64,000 nucleotides of DNA from Cycas panzhihuaensis (GCA_023213395.1 CM041465.1:54009741-54073740), one strand, 5' to 3'. Positions 46,090-57,040 are shown, numbered from the stretch's first letter. A program made the numbers and translations. The notes: a model not told the origin generated them from the letters alone.

Positions 46090-48057
46090 TCTTAAGGCTG
46101 AGATGCCTTCAGAACTATTCAAACATCACCTTTTATAGTAGTTTGGTGAAGATATCAGCTACTTGATCTATTGTGGGGTACTATTTCAGTTAAATTATAC
46201 CATCATAAACTAGTTCTTTAATCCTATAAACTTTCATTCTTATGTGTTTAGTATGATCATGAAATATAAGATTTTTCACCATGTGGATTGTTGATTGATT
46301 ATCCACATAAAGATCAGTAAGACTTGTTTGGAAAATATTTAATGTTTTTAATAATTTTTTAACCATATCACCTCCTTGCTGGTCTTAGAACCAGTAATGT
46401 ATTTAGCTTGGCAGTTGAATTAACAACTATCTTCTATTATCTGGATCTCTATGATATTAGCACTGTTCTAAGAAATGTTACATACTTAGACGTAGATCTT
46501 CTTGTATCTTTATCTCCTATAAAGTCTGAGTTCATGTATGCAAAAAGCTTAAATTCATTATTAGGTTCATATAATAGTCTAAATTTGCTAGTTATCTTTA
46601 GGTATTTTAGCACTCAAACTGCAGCCTACCAATGATTCTACTTAGGATTTTTCATGAATTGTACAAGAATATTGACAAAGTGTGTAATATCTAGGTTTGT
46701 ATTGGTAGTTTAGATGAAACTACCTACAAGTTTTCTGTAGAGTGTTACGTTTAACTTCTTAGTATCACCATCAGCTAAGAGTTTAGTATTAGGGTCTATA
46801 GGTAAATCCACCATTCGAGCATCTTCTAAGTAAAACTTGGTTAAAATATCATAGATGGTTTTTTTTTTTTTTTTCTAGAGAGAATAAACTTTCTATTCTT
46901 CTGTGTTACTTTAATTCCCATGTAATATCTCATCAAACTAAGCTTAAATAATTTGAACATTTTGCTAAGGTCCTTTTTCAGTTGGCTTATTATCTATTCA
47001 CTGTTACCCATTATTAGTATGTCATCCACAAAGATTATAAAATAAGTGACTTTGTGCTTTTGGTGCTTGATGAATAGTGTTACATCAATAAATTGGTAGT
47101 TGCAAACCTCATATCCAAGTTACCTCATTCTTTCAGATAACTTGGAAAATTAAGCACGAGGGGCTTGTTTAAAGTTGTGCAAGGACTTTCTAAGCTTGCA
47201 AACCTTATGCTCTTGACCTTTGATCTCGTATCCTTCTGGCTAAGCCATGTAAATTTCTTCTTCAAGATCCCCATTAAGAAATGTGGTCTTAATATTGAGT
47301 TGGTGGATTTTTTAACCATATTGAGCAGCTAAGGTGATAAGAGTTCTAATTGTAGGCCACTTGGTTATAAGTGCAAAGACTTTAGTGTACTCGATGCCTT
47401 CCCTTTATGTGAATCCTTTAGCTACCAACCTCACTTTATGTTTTTCAAGGGTGTTGTCTAATCTATATTTATTTTTGTGCAACCATTTATTTTGACCTAT
47501 CTTTCTACTAAGTGATAAATCAATGAGCTCCTATATACCATTTTTTATAAGAGATTGGTATTCTTCATTGATTACATTTCTTCAAACTATATGTTTTGTA
47601 GCTTCCTGATATGATATGGGCTCTTCATTAAGAGTAAGGTGCAGTTCTACCAGTTCAAGTTCAGTGTATAATGATTTATGCATCCTTACTCTATGGGCAC
47701 TTTGAGTGCTAGTTTTTCCCATCTTATCTGGTCATATTGTCCTTGTTGAACTAGTAGACTTAAAGAGATCCTCGAGTTGGGAATAAGGTCCTTATTTTCT
47801 CAACTTATTGGTTCTCATTTTATTCATTAAAATAATTATTTTGTGAGGAGGATATTGATATGCTTGAGGAAGATGGTCCTTCTACCACTGTTTTGCCTTT
47901 CTCAACTCTACTATCTTCAAAGGATGATACTAGATATGCACTCATCAATTTAGAGTCAAAACTTATATCCTCTGAGGCTCTATTATTATCTTTGAATATT
48001 TGGAGTAATTTATGTATGTCCCCCCCCCCTCAACCTAAATTTTAAAATCTAAGCATC
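46090..48057 (-). pseudogene. 3' half of a Ty1/copia pol (RT and RNase H), truncated
   Basis: Minus-strand landmarks: FLMGILKKKFTWLSQ frame (family 'FLNG.LEEEIYM.QP') near 47280, a KSLHNFKQAPRA block near 47160, FVDD with both catalytic Asp intact at 47032-47021, the FKLSLMRYYMGIKV block, YRKLVGSF near 46740, then a decayed RNase H start YMNSDFIGDKDTRRSTSKY near 46530-46480. A T-run at 46861-46875 lies inside RT. The frame is lost at 48057, where a gypsy LTR begins, so integrase, gag and the 5' LTR should lie beyond the gypsy, outside the window. Confidence 0.85.
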
Positions 48058-50640
48058 TGAAACGCTCTCCGCGGGAATGCGATCCTACGTCTAGCAAAGA
48101 AATACAAAACACAACACAGACTGGGCTAGACAGCGAGGATCTCACCTCGCGGGTCGTCCATGCACCGGAGCGCGGGTACGGGACTGCAAGGTGCTTGGTT
48201 GCTTCCAGGTAGCCGAGCAAGACGAGGCCTTCCTACCCTTCGGATGGCCGGGAAGGAAAAGGAACTCGCGTTGCGGCTTCTCAAGGTAATGAGAAGGCAA
48301 CGAGAGGGCAACAAACTCAACGTGCAATGGGCGTGAAGTAAGGCACGGGTTGGGAAATACAACGTAAATGGGTCTTCTCTACGTAATGCAAGGTAAAAGA
48401 AACAGATGTAAAAGTAAACGTAAAATAAAAGACTATTTCCCTTTTTCTTTATATTCCCTTCTCTTTTACCTATTAAGCATGTATAAAAGGCAAGAACGAT
48501 AAAAAGGAAAAAAATGAAGGAAATGCGAGGAATACCTGGATCTGGCGGTTGAGGACGAAGTGCGGATCCTCTCTCTCGGTTGCGCTCCTTTCCTCTCTCC
48601 TCCACGCATGCAACGTCGATTGGAGGCGACGAAGGGGGTACACTTACCTCCCCAAAAGCATGCAAGGACTGAATAAAACGAAAGGACGAAAAGCAAAGCT
48701 CGAAACGAAAAGGGAGAAGAGATATCAGATGGGGGGGCCGACCCAAGAACTGTCGATCTCGCAATGATCCCTCCAACGCAAACCTGCAAACATCCCAACA
48801 AACGCCTCCTCGGAGAGAGGCTCAAGCACAACAAGGTATATGTGTATATGGTAATAACATCAACTAAGCTAGCAAATGTAAGTAAGCACCAACATGTAAC
48901 GAAAATGAAACAAGGCGCGATAAGCATACAAACCGTCAAGCACCACAAAATGTACTATATGGGATCGAGTGTAGCCTCGGGATGGCTAACTCACCCACGA
49001 GAGGTCTCCACGGGTCCGGAAGGTAATGCTAGCAGCAACGAGGTGAGACAGTAGTAACAGTTGCCTACACCAAGAGAAAAGAACTCAAACCGACCCTCTT
49101 AGGCTTCCCTAACCCCGCTTCCTAAGAAAGAGCGTGATAAAGGGAGAGAGAGGACAAGGGACTAACCCTTGGGGAGAAGGATTGCAATGGGGACTAACCC
49201 CGCCTATCTCCCTCTAATCCTCGCGTGAAACCCTTTATACCGACTAGCTTAGAAAATGGTGAAAGAGAAAGCTAGAAAGGGAAGGATGAGTCCCAAGGAA
49301 ATGCAAAGAAATGTAACCAATCTAGGGCAGCGCTATAGTAAGTCACCACTAGCCAAGATTACTTACATCCAATGACAAAAGAAGATCCCAAAGCCAGTAT
49401 ATGCAAAAGAGAGGAAGGAAATTGCAAATAGAACCATCAAAAAGCAAGGAAAGAGCACCAACAAGAAGCTAAAAAATACCTTGAATGGAGAAGAGCATGC
49501 ATGCATTCACTTGGCCACTTGTAGCAAAGAAGACAAGCAAAGGTCTAAGGTTGGTTTCTTAGTGTCCTTTGCAAGAGAATGGAAGGAGGAAGCTCAGGTG
49601 CAAGATGGGAGCTAGAAGTTGTCCTTGGAGTAGTCTTTTTGTGAAGAAATGCCTTGGAACTTTGAGTATTTGTGAGAGAAGGTGAAGCTTGTGGTGGAGA
49701 AACGTGAGGGGGCAATGGCCCCGCAACTCCACCGGTAATAGCCCACTTCACCTCTGTCCCCACCGTAAAAGAAGTTCCTCTTTCAATGTGTCTTTTCCTT
49801 GCCTTTTTCTTGAAGAGTTGCTCTAGAAAGCTTAAAAATCCAAAGTGAAGAATGAGGCAAATGAGTAGGAAAAAGGCTTTTATGCCTTGGGCACAAGAAG
49901 TGAACGTTGGGGCCTTGGGCGCCTCGATCGTCTGAACCCATGGCGGATTCAGCAGCGACCAGCCGCGTGGCTTTTTAAAATTTTAAGCGATCGTCTGCGC
50001 GGCAAACTTGGCGGTCTGCGCAAACTCCGTGATAAGCTTAGTTTACTGCATGATGCATCGAAACTCAGAAAAAGAAAAAAAGAAGAAAAATACATTATAA
50101 AAGTCATAAACATCAGTTTTTAGGGTAAAAGCAGGGGCTAAGACTGAAATACATCAACTGGGGGAAGGCCCAGGCAGTGGGCAAATGCAGAAATGGTGCA
50201 AAGAGCCCTAACTAAGGGTTAAACCGGGCTTAGGAAGGGTTCGCAACATCAGTGGCACGCGGCAATAAGGACAAACGAGCTGGCAAGAGCATCCTGAGAG
50301 ACCATGGAGACATCGTGAGTGGTTGTACGCCATACGGGGTGTCGCATCCGCTTATGGATGCCCCCGCTGTGAGTCGTCATAGGCTAAAGGGTCTTGGTTA
50401 GGCATGCATTATGAACATGCAATCAAACAAATGCATGTAGGCAGGCATATGTCAATCAAATTACTGCAAATTACCTTAGCAATCATAAGTAAGAAAAGTG
50501 AAAACATATACCTGAACAAACCTGTGTCGATGCATCTTGAGTCCATTCCCACTAGCCGAAACATCGCTTATGGCGTGAGCCTCACCGCTTCGGGCGTAAT
50601 TTGATAGCGAATGCTGACAATCAAGAAAACATGAGTAGCA

Positions 50641-50660
50641 CATGCATATATATATAAGAG
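50641..50660 (-). promoter_or_regulatory. TATA-like box in the LTR
   Basis: On the minus strand CTCTTATATATATATGCATG. If used, transcription of the element would start about 30 bases further left, leaving R-U5 of some 2.5 kb. Position is plausible but untested. Confidence 0.35.
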
Positions 50661-50940
50661 CAATCAAGAGCAGCACGTGATCCAAGGGCGTAGGAGAGTG
50701 TCGTGGCGGAACGCGTGGACAAGGGAGACAGAGACGAGGACAACGTAGGGTCGCCTCACGCCGTCTGTGCATCGACCGGATGGAATAAACAAGTGAAAGG
50801 GGATGCCCTGCTAGTCTGGCAACGTGAAGTGAGAGGCATCCGAGAAAGTAAAACAAGTACAACGATGGCGACAACAAGGAAACTTGGGCACGGTGGCCGG
50901 GCAAGTCTCGGGCGATCATCAAGGAGGAAGGCGGCGGCTC

Positions 50941-51319
50941 AAGGATGAGGCGGACGAGGGTCATCGGCCTCAGCATTGAGGTGCCTCGGGATATGCTGAA
51001 TATCCGCTGATGAGAAACGAGCCAGAAGGGACACAGTGGCGGGGCCGAGGGTTCTCGGTGAGGGGCACCTGGTAAACCTAGGTGAGATGGGACACCACGA
51101 CCTGAGAATCGCAAAACAACACAATAAAACCGCGATGAAAGCGAAGAGCATCGGTAAGGGCCTCAATAACGGCCGTGTACTTGGCTTCGTTATTGGTGGC
51201 CTCGGGAAGAAAGACTCCGGAACGTAGGTAGTCGTGTCCGGAGGGGCTACGGAGAATCCATGCAATGCGGAGGGTCCGGGGTTCTGCGACTTACCATCGG
51301 CGAAAATAAGGAGAGACAT
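50941..51319 (-). pseudogene. Free-standing RNase H frame (RVT_3-like), apart from pol
   Basis: From the ATG at 51319 the minus strand reads MSLLIFADGKSQNPGPSALH (first catalytic Asp in FADG, with the family's NPGP turn). After a one-base shift it reads ATNNEAKYTAVIEAL (catalytic Glu) and FCDSQVVVSHL (second Asp). After another shift it reads LLARFSSADIQHIPRHLNAE and then AD (fourth acidic residue), ending at a TGA about 125 codons from the start. All four D-E-D-D residues and the domain's full length are visible. The frame starts exactly at the domain, so it looks like a separate ORF rather than a pol tail. Two frameshifts and one stop make this copy defective. RNase H would remove RNA from hybrids during cDNA synthesis; pol already has its own copy near 56400-56800. 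Confidence 0.8.
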
Positions 51320-51530
51320 GACTGGATGCTAAGCTTTAGTAATAAAACACCAATAGTAATAAAGGTAACACAGAGACTCGAATAACAAGCCAAGCGGGCG
51401 CGAAGGGTGGAGGACCTAGCAATGAGGCTACCCGAGAGAGCAAGTCATCGTGGCCTTGGGAGTGAGCGGAAGGCAGGCGCCGGAGTCCCCAAAAGTTGCT
51501 TGAAGCAAAACATGCCCGGACGGAGGAGCA

Positions 51531-51538
51531 TTTCCTTT
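51531..51538 (-). promoter_or_regulatory. Candidate polypurine tract
   Basis: Minus-strand AAAGGAAA immediately before TGCTCCTCCG. It is short, and its adjacency to a terminus resembling the other LTR end is the main support. Confidence 0.5.
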
Positions 51539-51810
51539 GGGGGCCGGAGCGAAAAAGGATCAAGGTGAGTCAGGCGGCGAAAGCAGGCCAAAGCAGTATA
51601 AACTCGGGCACGCACGGAGCGTAGCGTAAAGCGATGCAAAGCGGGCCCTCCAAAAGCGCAAACATGAAGCGCCATAAATGCCTTCATGCGGGGAAGCAAG
51701 AAGGGCGTCCATGGAGCACAATGGGCGGCAGGGCGGAAGGAAAAGTGACCAGCGGTGAGACGGTCCCAACGGCATCACGGCTAAAAGCAGAAGAAGTGCC
51801 ACCGGGCCCA

Positions 51811-51822
51811 CTTTATATAAGG
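51811..51822. promoter_or_regulatory. TATA-like box between LTR and antisense ORF
   Basis: CTTTATATAAGG is nearly symmetrical. On the plus strand it would drive the antisense open region (about 640 bases downstream). On the minus strand it would drive the RNase H frame (ATG about 490 bases away). There is no direct evidence for either. Confidence 0.4.
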
Positions 51823-52449
51823 AAAATCAATGAAAACCGGATTCATTTTCACCGGCTCTCGTACGAAACTAGAGCCTTTTCCTTACGACGCGGAGCGCTA
51901 CCCGATTTCAGAGGCACGCCGAGGACGATCCGACCGTCGGATTCGCGCGAGGGGACAGTCGCCACGATCCCGGAGGCGCTATGGCGACCGTCAGACCGGA
52001 CCCAGTGAGTGGATCCAACGATATCCTAGTCGTTTCAAAGCTCAAAGTTTATTGCTTTTTAAATTAATTTTAATGTATTTTGCGCCTTATGGGCGATTAG
52101 AACCTCTCGAGTCCAAAACGGACCGGAAGAGGCGGGGACACAGGCATTAAGGCCACGGTCCGGTGGGTCCCACGGGGGGGGTCCACCACAAAAATTTGAT
52201 TTTCTGGGCCAGAAACCCTCTTTTCAGAGGGGCTCTGCATGATTGCAGAAAGATTGCGATCACGATCTTGGCCGCGGATCGCAGTGTGACGCGACCGCCA
52301 TGCGGCCCGCCTCTAATTTAGCTGCCGTAAGTTTAGGGCCAAGACGCAGCGTAAAGTTGTAAAATAAAGAATGGGGGCCCCCAAAAGGCTCCCAAACTCA
52401 GAAAAAACAAGCGGGAGGCCTAATGGGAGCCTAGGCGGCCAGGAGACTA

Positions 52450-54420
52450 ACTTTTGATTTTTCAGCGGTGATTCATGCAAGGATAACCGTGAGAATGTCG
52501 GCATGCCCATCTTGAGTTGGATGGAGATGTCGACCAAGGAGGACAGGCGATCTGAAGAGATGCGGCTGTCTAAGGCCCTCAAGACCCCAGTTCGCATCGG
52601 ATCGGAGACTCTAGTGGACATAGTGTCGCCCGGGACAGAGGAGGCACGTATTCCACTTACCGCAGATTGGAGATGTCACCATTACTCCGAGAGGATGTCG
52701 ACGGATCACAGGGGGTGCCGCGGCCGGGAGACCCGTGAGGTGAGGGCCGCCAAAGACCGAGGCAAAGCACGCGAGGCGGCTCGGTTCCTCACGGGAACCG
52801 GATGGCGTGGAGGGAGCTCCCCTCAGGCCGGTCCTTCTGTCGAGGATTCCTCGGGCGAGGAAACTTATTTTACTATGCATTACATTAGGATCTCCGGGAA
52901 AGCGTAACTCTGAGAGAGATCCGGGAGGATGGGTGGACGCCCAGACGCCGGTGTGGTAGGTGAGAGGATGGATTAGGCGACTCTAGTTGCGGCGAACCTC
53001 GTCGCTCAACCAGATGCTATCGAGGTCGGGCGAGGAGGACTCTCATACTGACGCTGTTCTTTGCGATCTTGATTTTTGATCATTTTCTTGGCGGTGGCAC
53101 CAGTGAGGGGACCGTTCCCCATATCGAGGTGGGCCCGATGGTCCACAGTGTGACGAGGTTCGTGAGGGACGGAGGATCGGCCTCATGTCCGCCGGTCGTC
53201 GGCCGACATCACTCGACCTCCTCACCCTGACAGACTACGTGGCAGATCCATACAGGGCGGTGAGGTGGGCGAGCGATGACCCAGCAGGAGGAGGAGCACC
53301 CATCGAGGACAGTGACGATGGGGATGATGACGGCGATGATGGGAGAGATGGGGCAGGCCCACCACAGTCACCAGGGGACGCAGCAGGACCATCCGGAGCT
53401 GCCGCAGGAGGGGCAGGTCCATCAGGAGCTGAGGCAGCGGCGGCGAGGGACCAGGAGGCACAGGCTCCGGATCGTGAGGAGCTCCGGAGGGGCGAGGGTC
53501 GAGCCAGTCCCTGCTAGAGATGAGGCAGAGGCAGAGGACGTGCCTGAGGATGAGGCTCCCAGCGGTGGCGGGGAGCCGAGAGGAGGATGTCACCGGCGGA
53601 GGGACCGGAGGCCATAGCAGTGAGACCTAACCGCTTCCTTAGTCGTTTGACATCTAGGCAGCTTTGATTTCGTTTTCTTATCACCGAGGGTACACATCGA
53701 CACATGGCATGTTGCATTGGCGGTGTGGCGGAGGTCTGAGGCTAGTCGAGGTGCGGTGAGAGAGTTGTTTCCTCGTGTCTCTGTGAGGAGGGCAACCGCC
53801 CATCCAGCGGAAGATGCGCCTAGATCGACAGAGCCTATGTCTGCGTTCGCCTTGGTGAGTCTGAGACATCCGGGTTGCGAGACCCGAGCACATGGCATTC
53901 TGGCGGTGCGGCGAGAGCTCGACGCGACCGGGCGGCGAGATGAGCTACGAGGCGAGCAGGCGGGCGGGAGGGGACACAGGATCGGCACTCGCCTCGCGAT
54001 CCAGAGGAGCGCCTTAAGGCGTCGGAGGATGAGGCGAGAGTCGCCGAGGAGGGACTCAGGAGAGGGACCGCATCCAGGTCCGTTACGACCAGCTGGTGGC
54101 ACAGATGGTCTCAAGGTCAAGCCGGAGCCGGACACACATACACACAGCGGCTACGACCCCGAGGCGGCCCCGGGATGAGGAGAGCGAGGCAGGCAGCTCG
54201 CGGAGGCCCAGGAGGAGCCTCGCAGGGATGTGGTCCCCAGGCGAGGGATCACACGCACTGTGGGACCAACCCCGGATCGTGACAATGCAGCGAGTGGCGG
54301 TATGCACATGTATAGATTTTGACGGGAAAGCGCGGGCCTCCAGGGGGTCATATGTAGGCTCACATGATTGTACCCCCCCTGCAAGGATCCCAGCTTCCCA
54401 CATACACGATGTACTATGAC
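52450..54420 (+). pseudogene. Antisense extra ORF of the gypsy element (decayed)
   Basis: Open plus-strand pieces at 52503-52907, 53185-53517, 53276-53617, 53717-54178 and 54096-54419 overlap in different frames. Readable parts in order: a charged N-terminal region; LTLTDYVADPYRAVRWASDD near 53220-53280; an acidic Asp/Gly run; an Ala/Gly/Pro/Gln low-complexity stretch; and a heptad-like segment (KASEDEARVAEEGLR then ERDRIQVRYDQLVAQM across one frameshift, 54014-54107), followed by an Arg/Ser-rich tail. This suggests a protein with a coiled-coil C-terminus. I do not recognise its family. Extra sense or antisense ORFs downstream of pol are known in plant Tat-type gypsy elements. The relic at 254-900 shares the DPYRAVRWASDDP-like segment. 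Confidence 0.5.
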
Positions 54421-54640
54421 ATTTTTGATATATATACACATGGGGCGATTAGAACCCCACTTTTAATATGAAATGGCGTGTATCATGTATGATAGAGGTA
54501 GCATGTATAGTTTATTTTGTAAATGAATGATTCTTGTATGTTGTAAATATGTTTATATGTTGTAGATGCTTGTTGTAAATATTTTGTTGTAATATGCATG
54601 TGTTTCCTTCCATGTATGGCCGTATGTCTAACAGGGGCAC
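54421..54640 (+). other. AT-rich tail after the antisense ORF
   Basis: A sharp drop in GC content with repeated 'ttgtaaatat' words (54528-54600), in the position of a 3' UTR or polyadenylation region for a plus-strand transcript. It reads 'gggcgattagaaccccac' at 54444, echoing 'gggcgattagaacctctc' at 52091. Also here is a run of seven C at 54373-54379, which on the minus strand would be a G-run; I considered it as an alternative polypurine tract. Confidence 0.35.
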
Positions 54641-54890
54641 ACATCCACCGTGAGCAGAGGTGATCGAGAGGTGTGAGGTTAGAAGATAGGGCGACATGCA
54701 CGTCCGCAGGGGAGCATAGCGGAATATGCGAAGGAAACAACAAGCACGGGAGGGGGAGTAACGATACTCCCTAGCGTCGTCCTAGTTGGAGGATGCCCAA
54801 GTAGGAGGACAAAGGTTCCCAAGAGCATATGGGAACGCGGGTTCCGCGGGAGGAACCGAAAACAAAACCGAAGAGAAATCCACCTCAAGC

Positions 54891-55034
54891 GCCATCCCAC
54901 CCGGTTGGGGAGAATGGAGACAGTTCAAAATGGTAGTTTAGGCTCGTTTGAGTAAGGATCCATCTTAAATTGCCATTCCACCGTGGTTGGGAGGAATGGG
55001 AACAATTTAAAATGGTAGTTTAGGCTCGTTTGAG
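54891..55034. repeat. 81-base direct repeat between integrase and the antisense region
   Basis: Two copies begin 'gccatcccacccggttgggg' (54891) and 'gccattccaccgtggttggg' (54972), and both contain 'aaaatggtagtttaggctcg' and end 'tttgag' (54952 and 55034). Non-coding. Confidence 0.85.
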
Positions 55035-55039
55035 CACGG

Positions 55040-56120
55040 TGAGGAAATCACGTAGAACTTCTTGAGGAATTTCCATTGACCGCTTTTCAAACTCCAAGCC
55101 GTCAGGTGGCGATCCTATATCTTGTGCTGTCGAGAACGACGAAGGGACCTACCCACTTGGGCCCGAATTTGGCCAAGCGATCGTAGAGATATTCCAATTT
55201 GAGGACATGGTCCCCAGGACACAAAGGACGAGTACGGAGGCGTTTATCGTATGTCCTTTGAAGACGGGCTTTCGAGGCAAGGTTCGCCGCTAAGCGCTTC
55301 TCATCCAGGGCTTCGAGGTCGAGGAGGCGAGCCTGGCGAATAGACTCCTCATCGATGAGGCCTCGAAGGGAAACCCAAAGAGAAGGAATCTCCACTTCCA
55401 ACAGGAGTATCGCCTCGGTTCCGTACACTAACGAGAATGGGGTCATCCCGGTAGCCGTCCGGATAGAGGTGCGGTAGGCCCACAGGGCGGAAGGGAGCTG
55501 GATGTGCTAGTCTCTTTGAGACTGGGCAACGGTTTTCTTTAAAATGCCAATGAGCGTTTTGTTGAAAGACTCGATTTGCCCGTTGGCTTGGGGGTAATAA
55601 GGGGACGACGTCTTATGTGAGATTTTGAACTTCTCACATAATTCGTCCATCTCCTTATTACAGAAGGGAGTTCCATTATCTGTGATTAGAATGTCTGGGA
55701 TCCCAAAGCGACAGATAATGTGCTGGTAGACGAAGGTGGCTATCGTCTTGCCAGGGGTAGTGGATGGGGATTGCCTCGCCCATTTAGTAAAGTACTCGGT
55801 GGCAGTCAGAATAAATTTATGTTGTGCGGAAGATGGCGGCGATATAGCCCCAATGAGGTCCAAACCCCATCATGCGAGAAGGGCCACGGAGACACGATAG
55901 GGTGTAACGCCTCGGAGGGCACGTGGGAGGCGTTAGCGTGTTCGACAACGCGGCATCTAAGGGCACAGGCATGGGCGTCCTTGAATAAGGACGGCCAGCA
56001 GTAGCCCATACGGAGGATCCTTTGGGCCATGGATTGGCCCCCAAAGTGGCCCCCACAAATGCCATGGTGGCACTCGCGGAGTATTTGGTCCGCTTCGTCA
56101 GGAGCGACGCAGTGAGCGTA
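55040..56120 (-). pseudogene. Gypsy integrase relic with intact DDE residues
   Basis: Zinc region near 56075-55920: HGICGGHFGG keeps the His residues and GYCWPSLFKDAHA follows; the two Cys are displaced by a frameshift. Core: DLIGAI (first Asp, 55860-55858), FTKWA, IICRFGIPDILITDNGTPF (second Asp, 55680-55678), SPYYPQANGQIESFNKTL (Glu, 55572-55570). The C-terminal part (55446-55102) carries GMTPFSLVYGTEAI and GPKWVGPF, the usual gypsy end. No chromodomain is seen. The catalytic triad survives, so decay is mainly by indels. Confidence 0.9.
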
Positions 56121-57040
56121 ATCCGTCAAAGATCTCTTGTACAACACCCCGCCTGAGGAGGTGTTCCTAGCAGTAGCGCGGATGCGCGACCTAACTTTGT
56201 TGCTGGCTTCGGGGCGATATTCCTGTTGAGTCAAATATCGCACTATGTCGCTGTACCACTCGCTATCGGCGAGTGGGTGAGGAAGAGCCTCCTGGACGGT
56301 CATAATGGACTCGTCCGGGAAGGAGTCATCAACAGGAGCGCCGCTCGCGTTGGGAATAGCGGCGTCGGCTAACTGTTTCGCCACTACCATCCCCTTCTTT
56401 GACTTCCTGTTAACGACCTGCAAGTCGAATTCTTGAAGCAGGACGGCCCAACGTCCCGTCCTACCTGTCAAATCCGAACGGGTGAGTAAGTAACGCAAGG
56501 GATCGGATTACACGATCACCTTGGTCGTATTCTTAGAAGGTAATCTGTCAAATTTCTTGGCCGCGAGGACCAAGGAGAGGCATTCCTTTCTACGGAGGAT
56601 AGTTCGATTCGGCGACAGCGAGGGTGCTGATGAAGTAAATGGCCCTCTCGGTTCCCGAATCATCCTCCTGCGAGCATTGCGCCCAGGGACTCATCGGTTG
56701 CTGAGGTATAAAGGATGAAAGGCCTATCAAGCGAGGAGACGCCAACAGAGGGGCGGAAATGAGTGCTTCCTTGAGCCCCACGAAGGCCTTTTGGGTCTTA
56801 TCCGACCAGACAAAAGGGGCTCCTTTCTTCAATCGGTTCGTGAGAGGCTTGGCGTTTATGGCAAAGTCGGCCAAGAAACGCCTCAAGAAACCAAGCCTAC
56901 CCAGGAACGACTTAATTTGTCGTTGGGTCCTAGGTGGTGGCATGTCAAGGATCGCCTTGACCTTTTCTGGGTCGATTTGGATTCCTTGTTGAGACACGAT
57001 GAAACCAAGAAGTTTGCCGAGGTAACGGCAAACACACACT
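56120..57040 (-). pseudogene. Gypsy RT connection and RNase H relic
   Basis: Open piece 57039-56590 reads KLLGFIVSQQGIQIDPEKVK, MPPPRTQRQIKSFLGRLGFL and FVWSDKTQKAF, the RT thumb and connection. YFISTLAVAESNYPP is the RNase H 'S..L..AE..Y' block. The piece 56498-55806 continues with LTRSDLTGRTGRWAVLLQEF and KGMVVAKQLAD, a typical Tat-like RNase H end, before the linker into integrase. Confidence 0.85.

Larger units (their letters stand above)
48063..51530 (-). repeat. 3' LTR of the gypsy element (extent beyond 50358 inferred)
   Basis: 48063-50358 is certain from its match to 61720-64000. I place the outer end at 51530 because the minus strand there reads a purine tract AAAGGAAA followed by TGCTCCTCCGTCCGGG. 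This pairs with the other LTR terminus, TGCTCTCCGCGG on the plus strand at 61720 (CG instead of TG in this copy), as an imperfect terminal inverted repeat. If right, the LTR is about 3.5 kb and contains the RNase H frame. If wrong, the LTR ends between 50358 and about 50940. Long open frames inside (for example 48126-48776) occur in shared LTR sequence and look like no protein. Confidence 0.7.

Noticed and set aside
48126-48776. Long open frame (216 codons, minus) with neighbours at 48466-48948 and 62089-62478
   Set aside because: It lies wholly in LTR sequence, its counterpart in the other LTR is broken differently, and the translation shows no domain. GC-rich DNA yields long chance frames.
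50476-51114. 212-codon open frame on the minus strand overlapping the RNase H region
   Set aside because: It is out of frame with most of the recognisable RNase H blocks and runs on into LTR sequence without any motif; treated as a shadow.
53590-54135. 181-codon minus-strand frame opposite the antisense ORF
   Set aside because: Composition and the heptad-like segment favour the plus strand. No motif on the minus strand.
54373-54379. C-run (G-run on the minus strand) as the gypsy polypurine tract
   Set aside because: It would give an LTR of about 6.3 kb with a TA rather than TG start and no match to the other LTR terminus; the 51530 site fits better, though not proven.
52450-54420. Assignment of the antisense ORF to the plant mobile domain family
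   Set aside because: Known plant retrotransposon ORFs made this attractive, but I could not find the domain's conserved blocks in any plus-strand frame.
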